A DNA stretch of 64,000 nt from Diprion similis (taxonomy: Eukaryota > Arthropoda > Insecta > Hymenoptera > Diprionidae), in assembly GCF_021155765.1 (NCBI RefSeq), contig NC_060116.1:17752657-17816656 (forward strand), read 5' to 3'. This document shows, one piece after another, positions 11,816 through 26,000 of the stretch. Every line of letters begins with the position of its first letter. Positions within the stretch are counted from its first letter, which is position 1. The notes beneath the pieces were generated by a model. It was not told the DNA's origin. It worked only from the letters and a program-made list of their open reading frames with translations, and did no database searches. Both the position numbers and the translations under genes were made by a program.

Positions 11816-14800
11816 CTACATGCCTATGTAAGGTGAATTTGGAACAGATGTGTAGAAGAGTAAGTAAGCACTAGCAGTTTGTGATTTCACCTCGCTTGGT
11901 GGTACCTCTCGTACTGTATGATCATCGTATTTGTACCATCTGAAAATACAAGAATATCCATAGTTAAGTACAACTAAGTGACAGTGATACAGTCAAAAAT
12001 TAAGACAAATCGGAACAAAACTACAAGTTGTTTTCAGTTCATCTAGCTGTCTACTCGATTTTATGGTTATACCAGGTACAGATATATGTTTTTGTAAAAA
12101 GATTTATAAATCGATAATCCACTATACAAAACTATATAATATCGAATCCAAGACGTAAATCTTGTTTTTGCACTCCATGAAAATGTGTATGTATCTGAAA
12201 ATCATGACTTGAACAAAGTTCAAGGTGACGTAGCATTTTTTCTAGATAATTTCAGAATAATTATCTTGTAGAATAGTCGATAATTATTATTTCAACATAC
12301 ATAAATATTCTTTTCGTTTATTTTTTTTTTGTTTCTAAAATCTCCCAGGTTCACAACAATCGTTGTAAATTCCAAGGAAAGAGGAAGAAGCAAATATTCT
12401 TGTTGTAGGTACTGACTTATTTTGTGAAGCGCTGTTGCAGTAGGCAGTGTAATGGCCACCATCCATAGTTCCATAGTGATTCGAAACTGCATACAAATTA
12501 TAAGTTTGTTGATAAGAGTTTGGCACAGTAATGGTACTTCCAGAATCGTATGCTACATAACTCCTTAGATCTAGTGAAACAAGGGGGAAATCGACCGCAG
12601 TATTTATTTTTTGTATCCATCCACCAGTCTCGCCAAACCTATTTAGGTGAATTACTATTATTGGTGCCAGTTTAACAAAGTCAAACTTTTTCGTCGCATC
12701 TCTTGCAGTTTTACAGCTTGGACATCTCCATCCCGAAACTCGTTGTCCACTTACATACTTCCTTATGCAGTCCTGAAAGAGAAATCATTGTAATCACTAC
12801 ATTCAACTCTCTCGGGAGAACTTCCTTCCAGAGGCAAGTATTATAAAAATCTTTGTATCAGAATGAGATCTGAAAACTACTGCCAGCAACCTCCAAAGGC
12901 AGAAGTACAAAAAATTCGGAAAGACTTCGGTTCCAGTAAATCTCAACTTCATGGTGAAGATAGAAATTGGGTAATGACTGAGTTGAAATTAGACTTTGTT
13001 GAAAAATGACTACTATCGTACAGCATCAACTATACAATAATATATTAATGCTCAATAATTTTGCCTGGCTGACAATGAAACTCATTAAGTAGTGACATAC
13101 ATCTAGAGTACATCGATTGGTATCTGGAAGAGATAATGTCAGACTGTTGAAACTTTCATAGGTTGTGCTACTGTCTCCACATGTAGCACAGCTGATGGTG
13201 GATCTAAGTTGACCGAAAAACAACTGAGATATTATAGAAGTTTGACCATCCAGAGCTTTGTCCCATTCCTTTTCTGCATTACTAATCGGGCGATCTGATT
13301 CCGGTTTCGCCTTCTGTAAGAGGAGAGTGGTAATGTGATTCATTTAATAAGGATTGCATCGCATAACGCGAATTTTCAAGCAATGTGGACAAGTTAATTT
13401 TTTTTATTCCTACCGTTTTAAGATCGTTATGCATCCAGTCTAACAGGAATGTTAGAAATTCGTGAGAATCTTGCTGCTCATAGCTCTCGAACTGCATTTT
13501 GTACTGCCCAATTGCTACCTGATAAAAATTTAAATTACCAATTGTTTTGGCATTTTGAACATTCCAGTGATATTTACAACTTAGCTGACAACATTATGCT
13601 ATTTTCAGCATACAATAATAAAATATTCGAATATTAATCAAGCTTAATTAAATTAAATATTTCGGTGTAAATCTTTGTCACCATACCTTGAGATCTCTGG
13701 GTGATATACTTCGATAATGACCACACCAAAGCGCCTTGATCACCTGCGCGACTTCTTCAACAACTTGACCTTGGTTCTTTTTATTTTTTGTATTTAAATC
13801 GTCGGTATAAAGTCCGTGAATGAAATATCTTGCCAAGCTAGTGGTGTTACTCAGGCACTGAATTATACTGTTCATGTAGCAAGAGTTTCCAAGGTTTTTG
13901 AGTCCAGTTATACCAGGATGCTGAAGTCAATACAAATTACACAACGTGAATACCGGTATTTTAACGAAGTATTTCAAAGTCTATCATTATTAACGATTGG
14001 TAAGGAATAACTTCACTAATCGCCTTTATTTACCTTCTTGAAATAACTGATGATGTATTGGGATGATAGCTTTCTATGTACTCTTGTATAAACCATATTT
14101 ATTTGGCAGTGATAATATTAATTTCATTTAAAATTTGATGCATGAAAGTGAAAAATTAAACCAAGGAGTAGCCAGTTTTTTTTTCTCAAAGGCAACATAT
14201 TTTTTTATGAGAGATTAAAGATTAAAATAATGATGTGAAAATTGAATTGAACCGATGTATCGCAGTTTTTGAATTTCAAACGGCAAACATTACTGGATGT
14301 CACGTAAACACAGAAATGTGGCCGACATGAGAAGGAAGAAAAACTCATGCACCGTAAAAGTTATTCCTGCAGCTATATGTAGACACAATACAACAAATGT
14401 TGTGAACCCCAGAAACCACGTGAATTTTTACCCAGTAATTTTTTTCCAGAAAATGAAGATAAATTCAGTAACACCTGGCACCTAGGTAGGTCAGTCAGTA
14501 ATTACAGTTTTCCTTCATTGTGGTCTCTTGGAAGGCATGTATATATTGAACATTAGTCATTAGATTGGATTGGGAAGCCCTGCGTGATCTCCCATGCTTC
14601 CATATACATATACGTGTCTGCTAATTGGCAAACGTGACCATACAGCACGTGGAATATTGTGCCTACACAATCTGCGGATATGTATACTAATATAATCCTT
14701 ATTCGGAATCAAAGTTAGATTTTTAATGACTGTTATTACGGAACCAAATATGGGTTTGTTTTTGCTTTCACAGCTTTGGCCTGTCAGGTATCGACATTGG

Positions 14801-17800
14801 GCATGCTTTGTAGTAACTTTGGCTTAACTTAAAGAGCAGCATGATTCTGGTACTTCGATACTGCGTAAAAAAGCAGTTGGATAAAAAAAATAGAACTCAA
14901 GCTATTCCGTTGGAATAGTATTATGGTACTAATAGCACTATATCAATTGAAGTAAAATATGGATTATACAAATAATATTTCAACAATCAAATACGTTATT
15001 CCCGCTATCTACGTATGTGATAAGAGGCAAGGTCAGGTAACCAATGATAGCTAGTCGGTAGCCGAATCTAAAGATCTTTCACCGCATGTTTGCCAAGGTG
15101 GTAATTATTTTGACACAACGACAACTAAAATAATATTTTACCTCGTAATGGAGCAATGAAGAGAAATGAATTCAAATACTCACAGGATTGCTATTATCAA
15201 CTACATTGAGGAATTTGATTTGGACCATCTTCTCTTGAGATGCTTTTCTCAAATGCTATTGTACTCTTGTATGATACTTGGAAATTGTGATAAATCATTA
15301 GCATACACACAGCTACTGTGTGCACATATCTGCGAGTACAGATGTTCAGAGGAAATACAATGAATGAAAGGGCCTATTTCACAAATGATCGATCACAAGT
15401 TGTTAAACATCATGTATTATGAGAACTCATATCAGTTGAGCACTCGCTGCTTAACCAAACTAAACTAAACTCGGATACTGGTGGGTAACTAGCACATAAC
15501 TGTGTTATCTCAATTTGATCGCAATATCTCCTGCACACGTGATCAATGGATTCTGATAACATTTTAGATTTTAATAACTCTTCGAAACATTTTGAAAACT
15601 CAACTGTGACAAGCAAGATCTAATATTCAAACTTTACGTATTTACATATCATTTTGGTAGAATATTAAATTGTGTTGATAGAAGATCTTTACGGCCGCTA
15701 CAGTTTGATAAGATAAAAAAAAATTATATTCATTTTGTGTACATAAATTATTGAAATCTAAGGCTGAAAGTGTCAATTTATTTATACATCACAGTGAAAT
15801 ATTGCAGTAGCAGATAACTTCAGTTCTGTGCTCGGTATCTGCGATATTGGTGAATAAATTTCATCAAATATTGAGAACACTAATTCTGGTACGATTTTTG
15901 CATTAATATTACACAAAATTCTGAACCATGACCTTGTCTTATTCGTATAATAGCGCTATCGGAATGGTCCATACCAAAATAAAAGTATGATCAACGATGT
16001 AAAATGTGAAGAAGTGCTATTTTTAGTTCCTGCCAAAAATGACTGATAATTCAACGGGTATTAGTTAAAAAAGCTTCACTAACAGACGAAACAGATGAAA
16101 AATCCCAACACTACCGTTTAAAAAGATAGGGCTCGATGTGTGGGTTTAAACGGACATATCACAGAGATTCATATATCAAAATACCATTTCCGTTTATCTG
16201 CGACATAGCCGTTAGTCTCAATCAGCCTTTATCGCGTATCTGGTTGAGATAGGTCTTTTTCATTAGGTCCCATCGAGTTTAACACAATTAACCATTATCA
16301 GTTTTTGAAATATATTTCGATAAATGAACTATTGAACTATTCAATTTATCATAATGCATATATTCCTAACAGTCATTTACCTAGAAAGTTTTGATTAACT
16401 GCACTATTCTTACTGACAGTATGATAACATATTCTATGATAAAACAGCAGGCCAATTTGAAGTAAAGTTATGTTTGAATTATAAAGATGATTCCATTACC
16501 ATGTTTCCAAACACTGGATTCATCCTCTGTTCCCGATCCCTCCTCAAAGGTTGAGTGTTGATAAAGGTATTGTTCATAATATTATTTTTATGTTGATGTT
16601 GTACCAGAGGCTTTGATGTTCTGTCGACTTGTGGTGTTTTATAGTCAAGACCTCGGATGGCCGACTCATTGCGAGTTTCCAACTGGTGTATGGACCAAAT
16701 GAATATGTTCACTTCAAGTTAGGAAAACATACGCCAATTGGGAAATTTCATGAAATTTTATATTCTGATACATGCCCATAGCAATGGTCGTTTGTCTTTT
16801 GCGGAGCGCAAAGTATGTAAGTATGTAAGCCATAGCTTATACTGTGTTTGGATTGGACAAACTGACTCCGAAACTGATAGATCCAAAAATTAAAAAAATT
16901 TGTTCAAATTCTGTATGCTATCAGAATAGAGAGCTTGAAATTTTTGTAATATTTCAGAATGCTGTAACATGCGCCAGATAATATTTTTTAATTTAATGAA
17001 TGTGTTGACGATTTTATAATTGTCTGCAGAATTATTCAAAATATAAGTTGTGAAAATTTTTTGGCTACATGCCGATCGATCTGGAGTGTTATCAATGTAA
17101 AAAGTTGTCTTCACGATTTATGAAGGGGGAAAAGAAATGAGCCGTGATGGCTGTGAATCTAAAAATAGATATCAACCAAGGCATACGTTATTGAATGAGA
17201 GAACGACAGACTGTGCCCAAACTGGTAAAACTGAATAGCATGATATGCTATTCAGATGGACGTTTGAAACAGATAGTTCCAGCTAAATTGAATAAAAATA
17301 TTCATCATGATGTGGATCTCTGGCTCAAGAGAGTGTAGCTGAATTAATATACTGAAAGCCAGTCCAAGTTAGAAATGTCAATACAATGCTACTTCAGTCA
17401 TATGAGAGTGCTATTAACATACCATGCGGATGCCTTGGAGCAGACCGCTTCAATGCACTCAGGGTGACACTATTCTACATTGGCTGAAATGCATTGAAAT
17501 TATATGACTTGGTTCACATTGTGAGTGCAAAAGGCATGTTTCAGGAGACCATCTTTGTATAAAGGCAAATATGGGCTACCATTGTTTGAATTTCAATCCA
17601 TCTGTTATCAATGAGCAAGTTAAAAGCAGATATTTACTTTGTGTTGTGACTTTAACTTCTTTACCTTCACGAGGTTTGGACTAGAATATGATCGTTTAAG
17701 AGCACTGTTCCTTATCTGTCCATCCTGTTTTAAAGGTGTTTTTTGCATATCCTTTTCAATAGCAGTTGGTGGAGTAGACATATTTTTACGTTTAATTTCT

Positions 17801-20800
17801 TCATTTTCCTCATGCTTTCTAATAATCAAATACACGTCGACATAGACAGTCATTACAAAATGAAAAAAGATTAGTCATCATACCATTGAATTTCATAATG
17901 TCGACAAGATCCTACTTGGTCACTTACTTATCTCGTTCGCTTACGAGTACTCTTTGCTCAATCGCCAGATATTGGGCTTCCTGCTCAGCAACGCCAATAT
18001 CAAGTTCAAGTCTAACTTCTTCGTCGTGATGTTTAGGATTCACTTTGATTCCCTCCCGTTTGCATCTGTCCAATGCTTCTTTAATACTTGAGATTTGTTT
18101 CGTCTATATGAGTAAAAGCAGTACTTTTATAAAATATCTGACTTCATAAGACTTTGGGCACATCACTATCCTCTGTCACGTATAAATAAACTTAATAAAG
18201 TGAAAGTTAGCAATGAATATAGAGGTCTGATTGTAGGATTTCTATTTTCGTGAAATTTACTTACCATTTCAATCATAGCCTCATTTATGGTTATCGTTTG
18301 TTTCGATGTTTCAGTCTCCAGCTGCGAGCTATCATCGTCGTTATCTCTACGAATTAACTGACTCTCCAACAACAACTTCTTTTTTGCCAATTTCAACTGA
18401 GTGTTTACCGCATGACTTTTCAACCTTAATAAGTTTAGCACCTTCTCGGAATCCACATCATAAGTTTTTTCAATATTAGGTTTACTACTGCGATCGACTG
18501 CTGGTTTTTTAATGTTGCTTTCTGCAGATTCAATTATTATACTTCGTGCTTCATCATTCTGGCTGAGCCATAAACTGCTAGGGTGCAAATTTGCTGTTGT
18601 CTTTTTTGGTAAAATTACAGCTTTTGGCTGATCATCAATAAAGTCTGCTTGGACTTTTAATGTGCCAGTTAATATAGAAGAGTATTTGTTGTTCTTTTTA
18701 TTAATATTTCGACTATCCAAAGTATTGGTATATGTAATTTGTGAATTTTTCTTCTCATTTAACATAGGTTTCAAACTCCTCGCTGGAATCTGCTTAACCT
18801 TTATTTCTGACATTGGTTGGTCTTCGTCCGATTGATTCCACTCTGGGTATTCCACTTCTTCCAAGATTCTTGCCATGCTGTTATCCTCAATGTCAGGGGG
18901 CATTACACCAGGATTTGTAGTCAGCGTAGGGAAACAATTTAACCATTCTTTGTAACCTCCGTCCAGTACAACTATCCTCTCGTAAGCTACACCTGGATCC
19001 CACTCAAGCAGTATTTTCCTCAGCACATTCAATTGATTGGCTGATTGCAATGAGGCTTTCGTCGACTGCCAATCTAACAATACTATCAGGTCGCAGTATT
19101 CCCGAGCTCTGTGGCGAATAACTCGACATGTTCGCTCATCTCCATTCAATCGTTTAAAAAGGTCAGTAGCTAGTATTCTGGAACATTAGAAATATTAGAA
19201 ATAATTAGCGACCTGTTTCATTCATTTAATAAAAAATAATTCAAGAATCAGTCTGAAGACAGGGTGTGTTTGGAGACTAGAAAAAAAATCCCAGAATTTT
19301 TCCAACTTTTCCGGCGAAAAATATTCTTTTTCCTACGCACATAGCATAGATTACCGATATTACTTTTTATATCGAGGAAATAACAAAACCTTTCATATAT
19401 TTTTATAATACCGGGCCTTATAGTCGTCACGAAGGTTGTTTGTAGCTTGCAAAATATGAAATTCTATCAATGAAATCGGAGATTTCATATTAAGAGGCCA
19501 TATTAAGAATTTCAGTGTACAATAATAACTTGAATATCAAAAATATCCTGGAACCTTTATTCGGCATCAGGTACATCATGTCTCTAATGGTATAAGGACG
19601 TATGCCCCATTATACGACCTTTTAACACATGTGAAGGTAAAAAGGTGTATTTTTACCCTTTGTATTTACACGATAAATATATGGATACAATGAAAAACGT
19701 TGAAATTGAAACGTGGATCAATTAATGGTAGAAGGTCTAAGTACTGGCGGTTATGCCCTTACATCACGAACTTTATGAAAAATGATCATATTCTCTAATG
19801 GTAGAGGTTTGCATGTTCCCACATACAACCTTATACCATTGCGTCCAACATTACTTATTGAGAAAATAAAACATTTCAAATATTCTCCTCAACATTAATG
19901 AAACTTTACTTTTCAAAAGTCTCTAAAGCGTTGGCGAGAAAAAGCAATTTGGCGGATACAATCTTATACCGTTATGTACGATATTATTTTTTGACAAAAG
20001 ATGAGATTATAAATTTGTAAGGGCATATCCACCAAACATAAGGCCTTTCATCTTTATTCATTTTTTCGGTTGACTTTAGTGTAGATATATATTTTGAGTG
20101 ATTTTATAGCAAATGCCGCAAATGGAAAAAATTATACACCCTTTTACCACCAAATTTGCCTTTTTAGTCCATTCATCCTTCTACCATTAGACACGAGATA
20201 TTATTATACAATGTCAACCAGGCAGAATGGGAAAAATATTCCCCCAAAAAATATGAATTGTGCAAAATTTATCTTATTATGATGGACTACAAGACAATTC
20301 CCGTGTTTTTTCCAGTTTTTACCCCGATACGTATACACCCTGGAAGAGTATCTAATTGAAATCCAATGGAAAATGAGTGTTTACCCAGTCTTTATTATGT
20401 CAGTTGGAATGTTAACGCATTGGTTGCTGGTGACATGTGAATTTTGAAAATCTCCTTGCTGTCTAATATCGATTACTATTATTCGATCACCCAGTTTTTG
20501 CATTTCTTGAAACATCTCCATGCATGTTATTGATGTTTCAGTCTGTTTCGTATCCGGATCATCCGTCGGTGTGTCAGGTAAATTCAGCTCGATATCCCCA
20601 ACTTCATTCAATAAATCATCATCGTTTATGTGATCACTTTCAATTATCACTTTGTCAACAGTATTCACTATATGTTTAGTATTTTCTTCTAATCGTTTCA
20701 CTTTATACCTGTTTTTCAATCTATCGGCAATCTCTTCCAAAAGACTTAGTATCTCCTTCACCTATAATTTACACACACTCAGCTGTATAATTGAGGTATG

Positions 20801-21234
20801 GATTTTTGGAAAATCAGTAATGCTCAAAAGTCAAGAAACATTTTCTAAAAAGTATGGGGACTGGATGATTGAGAGTAAAAAAAACTGAAGGAAATGGGTG
20901 TAAACACTATATTTTCTGCCATCTACCAAAACCCATACCTTTTACATAAAATTACCTTAGACCCCGAAACATAAGGCTTGAGGAATTCTTTGTTTTCTGT
21001 GAAATCAGGCGTTTTTTGGAGCCACCGAATACACTGAATCCATCGCATATAAACTATATAAGCCATTTCATCGTCCCCAGTCAATCTGTGTTTCTTTCCT
21101 TCGTCGAGTAATTTTCCCAAAGATTTACAGACCAGCCTAGGGTTTTTCTTTTCGAATTTAACTTCTGCTTGACTAGTCAAATCTTCGAAACATGTGGCAC
21201 AATGGAGCGGACAAGTGGGTACAGTACTTGGCAT
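11816..21234 (-). CDS. USP8: Ubiquitin-specific protease 8 (UBPY)
   Basis: USP8 removes ubiquitin from endosomal cargo receptors and ESCRT-0. Coding exons: 20956-21234, 20385-20761, 18265-19177, 17928-18103, 17665-17818, 16500-16682, 13687-13920, 13414-13518, 13101-13313, 12417-12772, 11816-11939. These total 3114 nt (1037 residues; human is about 1118) with every phase consistent. Domains: N-terminal MIT/dimerisation helices (1-130); rhodanese-like domain (~173-302, LLDWQSTK and VVLDGGYKEWL) without a catalytic cysteine loop, as in other USP8; coiled coil (~525-600); 14-3-3 site RSYSSP (624-629); USP domain from ~695. The Cys box is GLKNLGNSCYMN (Cys708), there is a CPSCK zinc ribbon, the His box is NHYGTMDGGHYTAY (His985), and WYKYDD follows. 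All catalytic boxes are intact. The start is the first ATG in frame with the MIT exon (MPSTVPTCPLHC). The gene is head-to-head with RALBP1. Confidence 0.95.
19575..20200. mobile_element. Foldback element in a USP8 intron
   Basis: It sits inside the 19178-20384 intron. The left end carries CTCTAATGGTATAAGG and the right end its near complement, CCTTCTACCATTAGA, with further imperfect pairing inward (pyrimidine-rich TTTTACC/GGTAAAA blocks). Internal copies of TAATGGTA recur near 19723 and 19797. No open frame is convincing. The boundaries are approximate. Confidence 0.5.
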
Positions 21235-21976
21235 TGTCACCGTAAGATTCTGTTGTTAAATTAAAGGGTTAATCAGGTCGTCCGCTGAACCAACTATTTG
21301 GAAGTTGAGGTTTCTGCAACTAGTTAATCCTATGGTCAATTGAAAGTTGCACCGACATCGTGAAGTTTTATCAACATTAGTACACATTGAACAAGACTCA
21401 TCATATTTTAATACTTTTTGTTAATGCAATAGGAATTACGAAATCTGTATTTGTCAGATTGAGATAAAGCCCAGATTCTCTAAGTTGACTGTATTTGGAG
21501 AATTCGGAAGATTTGATCGTAGGAAATACATAGCATGCCGCATAAAAGGTAAGTACGTAACACAACATTGGTGGTTATGCAAACTGTGACATTTGCCTTC
21601 TCGTCCCTTTCGTTGTTGATTTAAACATCCTAGTGTTTCGACAGTGGGAAGAGAAAGATACCGTTGCTCGCAACTCCCAACTGACAGGTGACAAATAATT
21701 AAAGTCAATGCAGATAATCCAAAGCACTAAAATGTATTCCACATGAAACGCGTACCGCGCACATACATAGAGGTATTTGACGGAATCTGACCATTCTGAC
21801 CCGACAGATCACAGTCACCGTGTAAGATCATCCTTAGACCATACAGAAGATAGGTTCACATAGGCGCGGCGGTGCGGAGCGCGGTTGAGTGGTAACCAAT
21901 CACAATGCTTAAAATCTAGTGAACACCATATTTTAGGCATTTTGATTAGTTAACGCTTGACCGCGCTCGCGTCACA

Positions 21977-22014
21977 GTGACGTCCTCCAGTACTCCGCGA
22001 AAATTCCCGAATTT
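21977..22014 (+). promoter_or_regulatory. Dispersed promoter motif, copy 1
   Basis: GTGACGTC is followed nine bases later by ACTCCGCGAAAATTCCC. Near-identical copies at 39502-39540 and 59457-59485 share GTGACGTC and ACTCC-CGAAAATTCCC. GTGACGTC contains the CREB/ATF half-site TGACG. The function is inferred from recurrence in bidirectional promoter intervals. Confidence 0.5.
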
Positions 22015-22090
22015 TAGACACTAGAAATTATTGCCGAAGTACATACATACATACATACCTACAGCTAGACTCAAGCTATAGCAGCGTGAA

Positions 22091-22313
22091 GGTAAGATTT
22101 CACGGGCGGTAAAAAGCAACAGCAGTTTAGTAACTTACTTGATGTTACTAACGTCGGTCTAGTTATTTGCGCAGTTTCAGCGTTGCTCGTGAATTTGCTG
22201 TTCTGCTGTTCGGATGAATGAAATTCAAGCAGCAAAAACTTGCGCCGGAAGTGCTAGTAACTTTCAATGAACTGCTGCTGCTGCTGCTACTTTTTGCTGC
22301 CCATGAGATCTTA
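22091..22313. mobile_element. MITE A (~225 bp, inverted terminal repeats)
   Basis: The left end TAAGATTTCACGGGC is the inverse of the right end GCCCATGAGATCTTA, with pairing continuing through the AAAAAGCAACAGCAG/CTGCTGCTACTTTTTG arm. A (CTG)n stretch lies in the right arm. The element has no coding capacity. Confidence 0.65.
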
Positions 22314-22577
22314 GGGTTCGTTCCCAAATTAGCTGTCAGTTCCTAAAACTCCCTAGGATAGAGTCAGACCTATGGTGCGTTCCGGAATTAGCTGGCAGCG
22401 TTAAAAACTCCCTAGGACAGAGATAGAGCAGCCCCGAACTTGTCCGCACAAAAGAGATGAAAGATTGTTGACAGCACTGAGAGCTAATATCGGAACGCAC
22501 CCCTAGTCACAAACTCGGCAGCGTAAAAAAGGTAAAAGATTTCTGACAGCACTGGAAGCTAATATCGGAACGCATCC
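22314..22577. mobile_element. MITE B with a second copy nested inside
   Basis: Two nested inverted-repeat pairs share one terminus family. The inner copy is 22374-22502 (GGTGCGTTCCGGAATTAGCT against AGCTAATATCGGAACGCACC). The outer copy starts at 22314 with GGGTTCGTTCCCAAATTAGC and ends at 22577 with GCTAATATCGGAACGCATCC. Both left halves share AAAACTCCCTAGGA. This looks like one family member inserted into another. Confidence 0.7.
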
Positions 22578-22585
22578 TTTAGCCT

Positions 22586-22655
22586 GACGCCAGTGGCGTC
22601 ACGCCACGGTAGCGAAAAACCACGGAGCAGTAGGAGTCCTACTTACTGCTCCGTG
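22586..22655. other. Two short palindromes in the RALBP1 5' region
   Basis: GACGCCAGTGGCGTC (22586-22600) is a perfect palindrome with a one-base centre. CACGGAGCAGTA at 22621-22632 pairs exactly with TACTGCTCCGTG at 22644-22655, leaving an 11-nt loop. If transcribed in the RALBP1 5' UTR, both could form hairpins. Confidence 0.5.
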
Positions 22656-23033
22656 CGGAAAACTGCCCATGAAAATATATCGGCAGGACGGTCAGTCTCG
22701 GGATATGATGTGCAATAGAGAACGACGTAACTTCTGTCACTCTTTCTTCTCCCGAATGCGGCGCATGTGCCGTTGGCCCTAACTCAGATTAATTGAAAAT
22801 CGTCAGGACTTGGGTTCACACGGTTCACGGTGTAAGATAGGCACCGACTACGTTTGCATCCGACAATCAATGTCAAGGTACCTCGCAAGGTACTGTCAAC
22901 CAAGTGGAGTAATCAGCATCCATTTCGACGGAATAGACGAATTAAGGAGCTGTAGAATATTGCGACATGGTTGCAGGTTGCAGATTTCTCAATCCTTCAA
23001 CACATTTACAAGAAAAGTAATAATTCTATAAAG

Positions 23034-26000
23034 ATGGACTTCGAAAGCCCTGATGTTGAAAAAGATTTTCCCGGCTTGTACGCTTCGGAATCCGGAAGAA
23101 AGAGCAACGAAAGCGACTGTAAGATATTAATGATTCTTCACTCTAAGAGCACGGGCTCATTTTTTGCCTGAAGAAATCCTACACGTATGCGCCCGCGTGC
23201 AATAGCCTAACATTCCCCGTGTGGGAACTGTGTTACCATTTTGGCATAAATTTCCCAATTTTTTCGAGAATTGAATAAATCTTCATCGAGTTATATAACT
23301 TGTAACGGACATAAAGACATAGGCCGAACTGCTGTGTAGAGCCATACAAGGTGCACTGGTCTATGGTGTCTAATTCTAAGAAATTGAAGGGTCGCATTTT
23401 ATATTATACCTGTAGTGTCTGACATTTGACTTGAAAATCATAGTATTGAAAATTAATCAAACCTCTACTTCAAACCATATTTATGTTGGAAAGTTAGTGA
23501 CGATGGACACGATAGGCCATCCAAGAAAGAACTTCTCATTGGCAAACGTAAAGACAAAAAAGACAAAAAGGATCGTGGATATGCTACACTAGAGGGTGAA
23601 AGCTCCCCGGAAGAAGAAATCGAAACCAAGTATTACAATACTTATGCCTTTATAATAATAATGCCTTTCATTTGATGATGCTTTCTCAATCAGATATCTC
23701 AGTTTACTGAATTGTTGCTTGCTTTTCAACACACATTTGTCTATGGAATTAATTTCAATAACTATCATTCAAATCGTCGAATAATGTACATTTGCAAAGA
23801 GGGATTGGAGGCAGTAAATTTTTTTTATATAACGTCAGTATTGCTTCGGCGTCTTTTTTTACTTGTGTTATTGACGTAAACCAATTGTTTTTACAACAGT
23901 ACCAAAAAAGAGCATCGATATACGTTAAAGTGTACTTTGACATCCTAGTACTTGAAAATGTTTTTTTTTCGTACTTGGCAACAAAAAAAAAAAAAAAAAA
24001 AAAAATTTCTGTCACATAAATCATCGTGTGTACCATGAAGGCAAAGTCTTTTTTACCTTACTTATTTACAATATTAATTTTCGGCTTGCGTACGCGCTCA
24101 CCTATAACTTACATTGCAAACTTGTGTTCGGCATGAAAGACCTACTTTGCTTCTTTGGTGCACAATCTACTATTACCATTACTGACTTTCGTTTCGCTTG
24201 AAACTTTTCATTATTCCTCATAGTCACTTTTAGTGACTTTTTCTTATCAAGCTGAACCTTGTCAGGATACTCCCTATTACATATTCGTAATCAACATTAG
24301 TATGGTAGATCTAATTACATTTGCAGCCCATTAGCTGTTACCTGTCAATTGGCTGAGATTCTGAAATTAATAGCTGCTGTCATCATTCAGAGATGGACGA
24401 CGTTCACATTTTCATTAAAAAAATGTTATTCCTAGCTACTCCGTTTTTGGTTGAAATAAGTAATAGTGCTTAATAAATATGTCTAACAACAGTTCTGTTT
24501 CTACTTGTAGTGATTTAGTTTTGTTGATTATACTTGTTCTAATTTACTTTACAAACTTGTATTTTGTGATAAAAGTTTTTATTTACTATGTACAAGAGAC
24601 AGGCAATTAATTCTCTAACTAATAACATTTCCAGATGGTTTTCGGGTATGCTCAATTACTCGAGATAGTTTTTGTAGGTTTAGATTTGACATTTGTATCT
24701 TATACGGTTTAGACTATGAATTAGTTAACGGCTTCTGAGTATCGCGTGTATTGATTTGAGATATGCTTTCAAGATATATCTAAAAGGCACTTATAAATCC
24801 ACATCTTACCCAAGCCATTTTGCATCTATGCATGTGCGTGCGTGTGTGTTTGTGTGCGTGTGTAATGGAAGATAAATGTGTTTAGCCATCTTTTGATATG
24901 GTATGCATTGTATTAGTAAATCCATAAATCCTTTAGGAGTCCGTCAAAGTCAAAAAAATCTAAAACATTCAAGTTCCCATCTAAGAAGGAAAAGCGAGAG
25001 AAATCCAGAGAAAAGGATGGTAAGGAAAAGGAAACAGATAAAGAAAGAGAGAGGAAAAAAAAAGATAGAGACGACAGGGATATGGATAAAGAAAAACGTA
25101 AAGATAAAGATAAGGAGAAATCCAAGCAAAAGTTGAAGGATCGCAAAAAAGGAAAACACGGGGAAGAAATTGTTGACATTGGTGGTAAGGCAGTTACAGA
25201 GAATACTGAACACCTGTGATTGGGGTGATATACCAATAAAAATGAATCAATATTTATTGATCAACATGTTTCAGAGGAACAACCAATCTTTGGCGTTGCT
25301 CTGCAGGTGGCTGTGGAAAGAGGACGTTGTCATGACGGAGTCGAGCTTCCATTGGTTGTAAGAAATTGCATCGATTACATTGAAGAATATGGCAAGTCAA
25401 TAGCATCAATAATTATATCTTTGAACATTTAGTGAAAAATGGCTAAACGGCCAGGCTTGTGTACTTCATCTTGATAGTGATTTTGTATGGAAGTGCCTTT
25501 GTGGCATAAAAATATCAAGGCAGAAGAGGCATTAAGGGGGGGGGGGGGGGGGGGGTCTATCAACTAAAGTAGCTGACGGCTGTTAATTTTTTTCTGAATA
25601 CTGTTTTGTGTTCCAAAAAACATGCTTAAAGCTCACGGCGAGAAAAAAATGATTTAACCCTGGTTGATTTTGTATACACGTAAATACGAAATCGGCCAGG
25701 GTCAAATAATTTTTTTCTCGCTGTGAGTTTTGGAACACAAAACAGCATTCAGGAAGAAATTGACAGCCATCAGCAAATTATAGTTCTGATAGCGACTTTA
25801 GTCGTTGGACCCCCTCCCCCTCCGTAAAAGTTTCCCGTGTAATCATTGAATCTGAAGACATAAAAATGTTATTAAATTATTCAAGTTTATTATTGCCTAC
25901 TACATAAAAACATGTGCCTCAGGTCCACTCAAGTACACAATCTCTACCAAAAGAATTGTCCGTAGCTGATTATCTCTGATATTCTCCAATCGAAATTGTG

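Larger units (their letters stand above)
21235..23033. promoter_or_regulatory. Bidirectional USP8/RALBP1 promoter interval
   Basis: 1.8 kb separates the USP8 start codon (21234, minus) from the RALBP1 start codon (23034, plus), so both promoters and both 5' UTRs lie here. The interval also holds the dispersed GTGACGTC motif, an ACAT microsatellite (22041-22058), two MITEs and two short perfect palindromes. The GC-richer stretch at 22600-22960 is probably the RALBP1 5' UTR. No transcription start can be fixed from sequence alone. Confidence 0.6.

Noticed and set aside
24913-25236. Minus-strand frames rich in Ser/Leu/Phe
   Set aside because: Antisense shadow of the Lys/Asp/Glu-rich RALBP1 exon 24937-25184.
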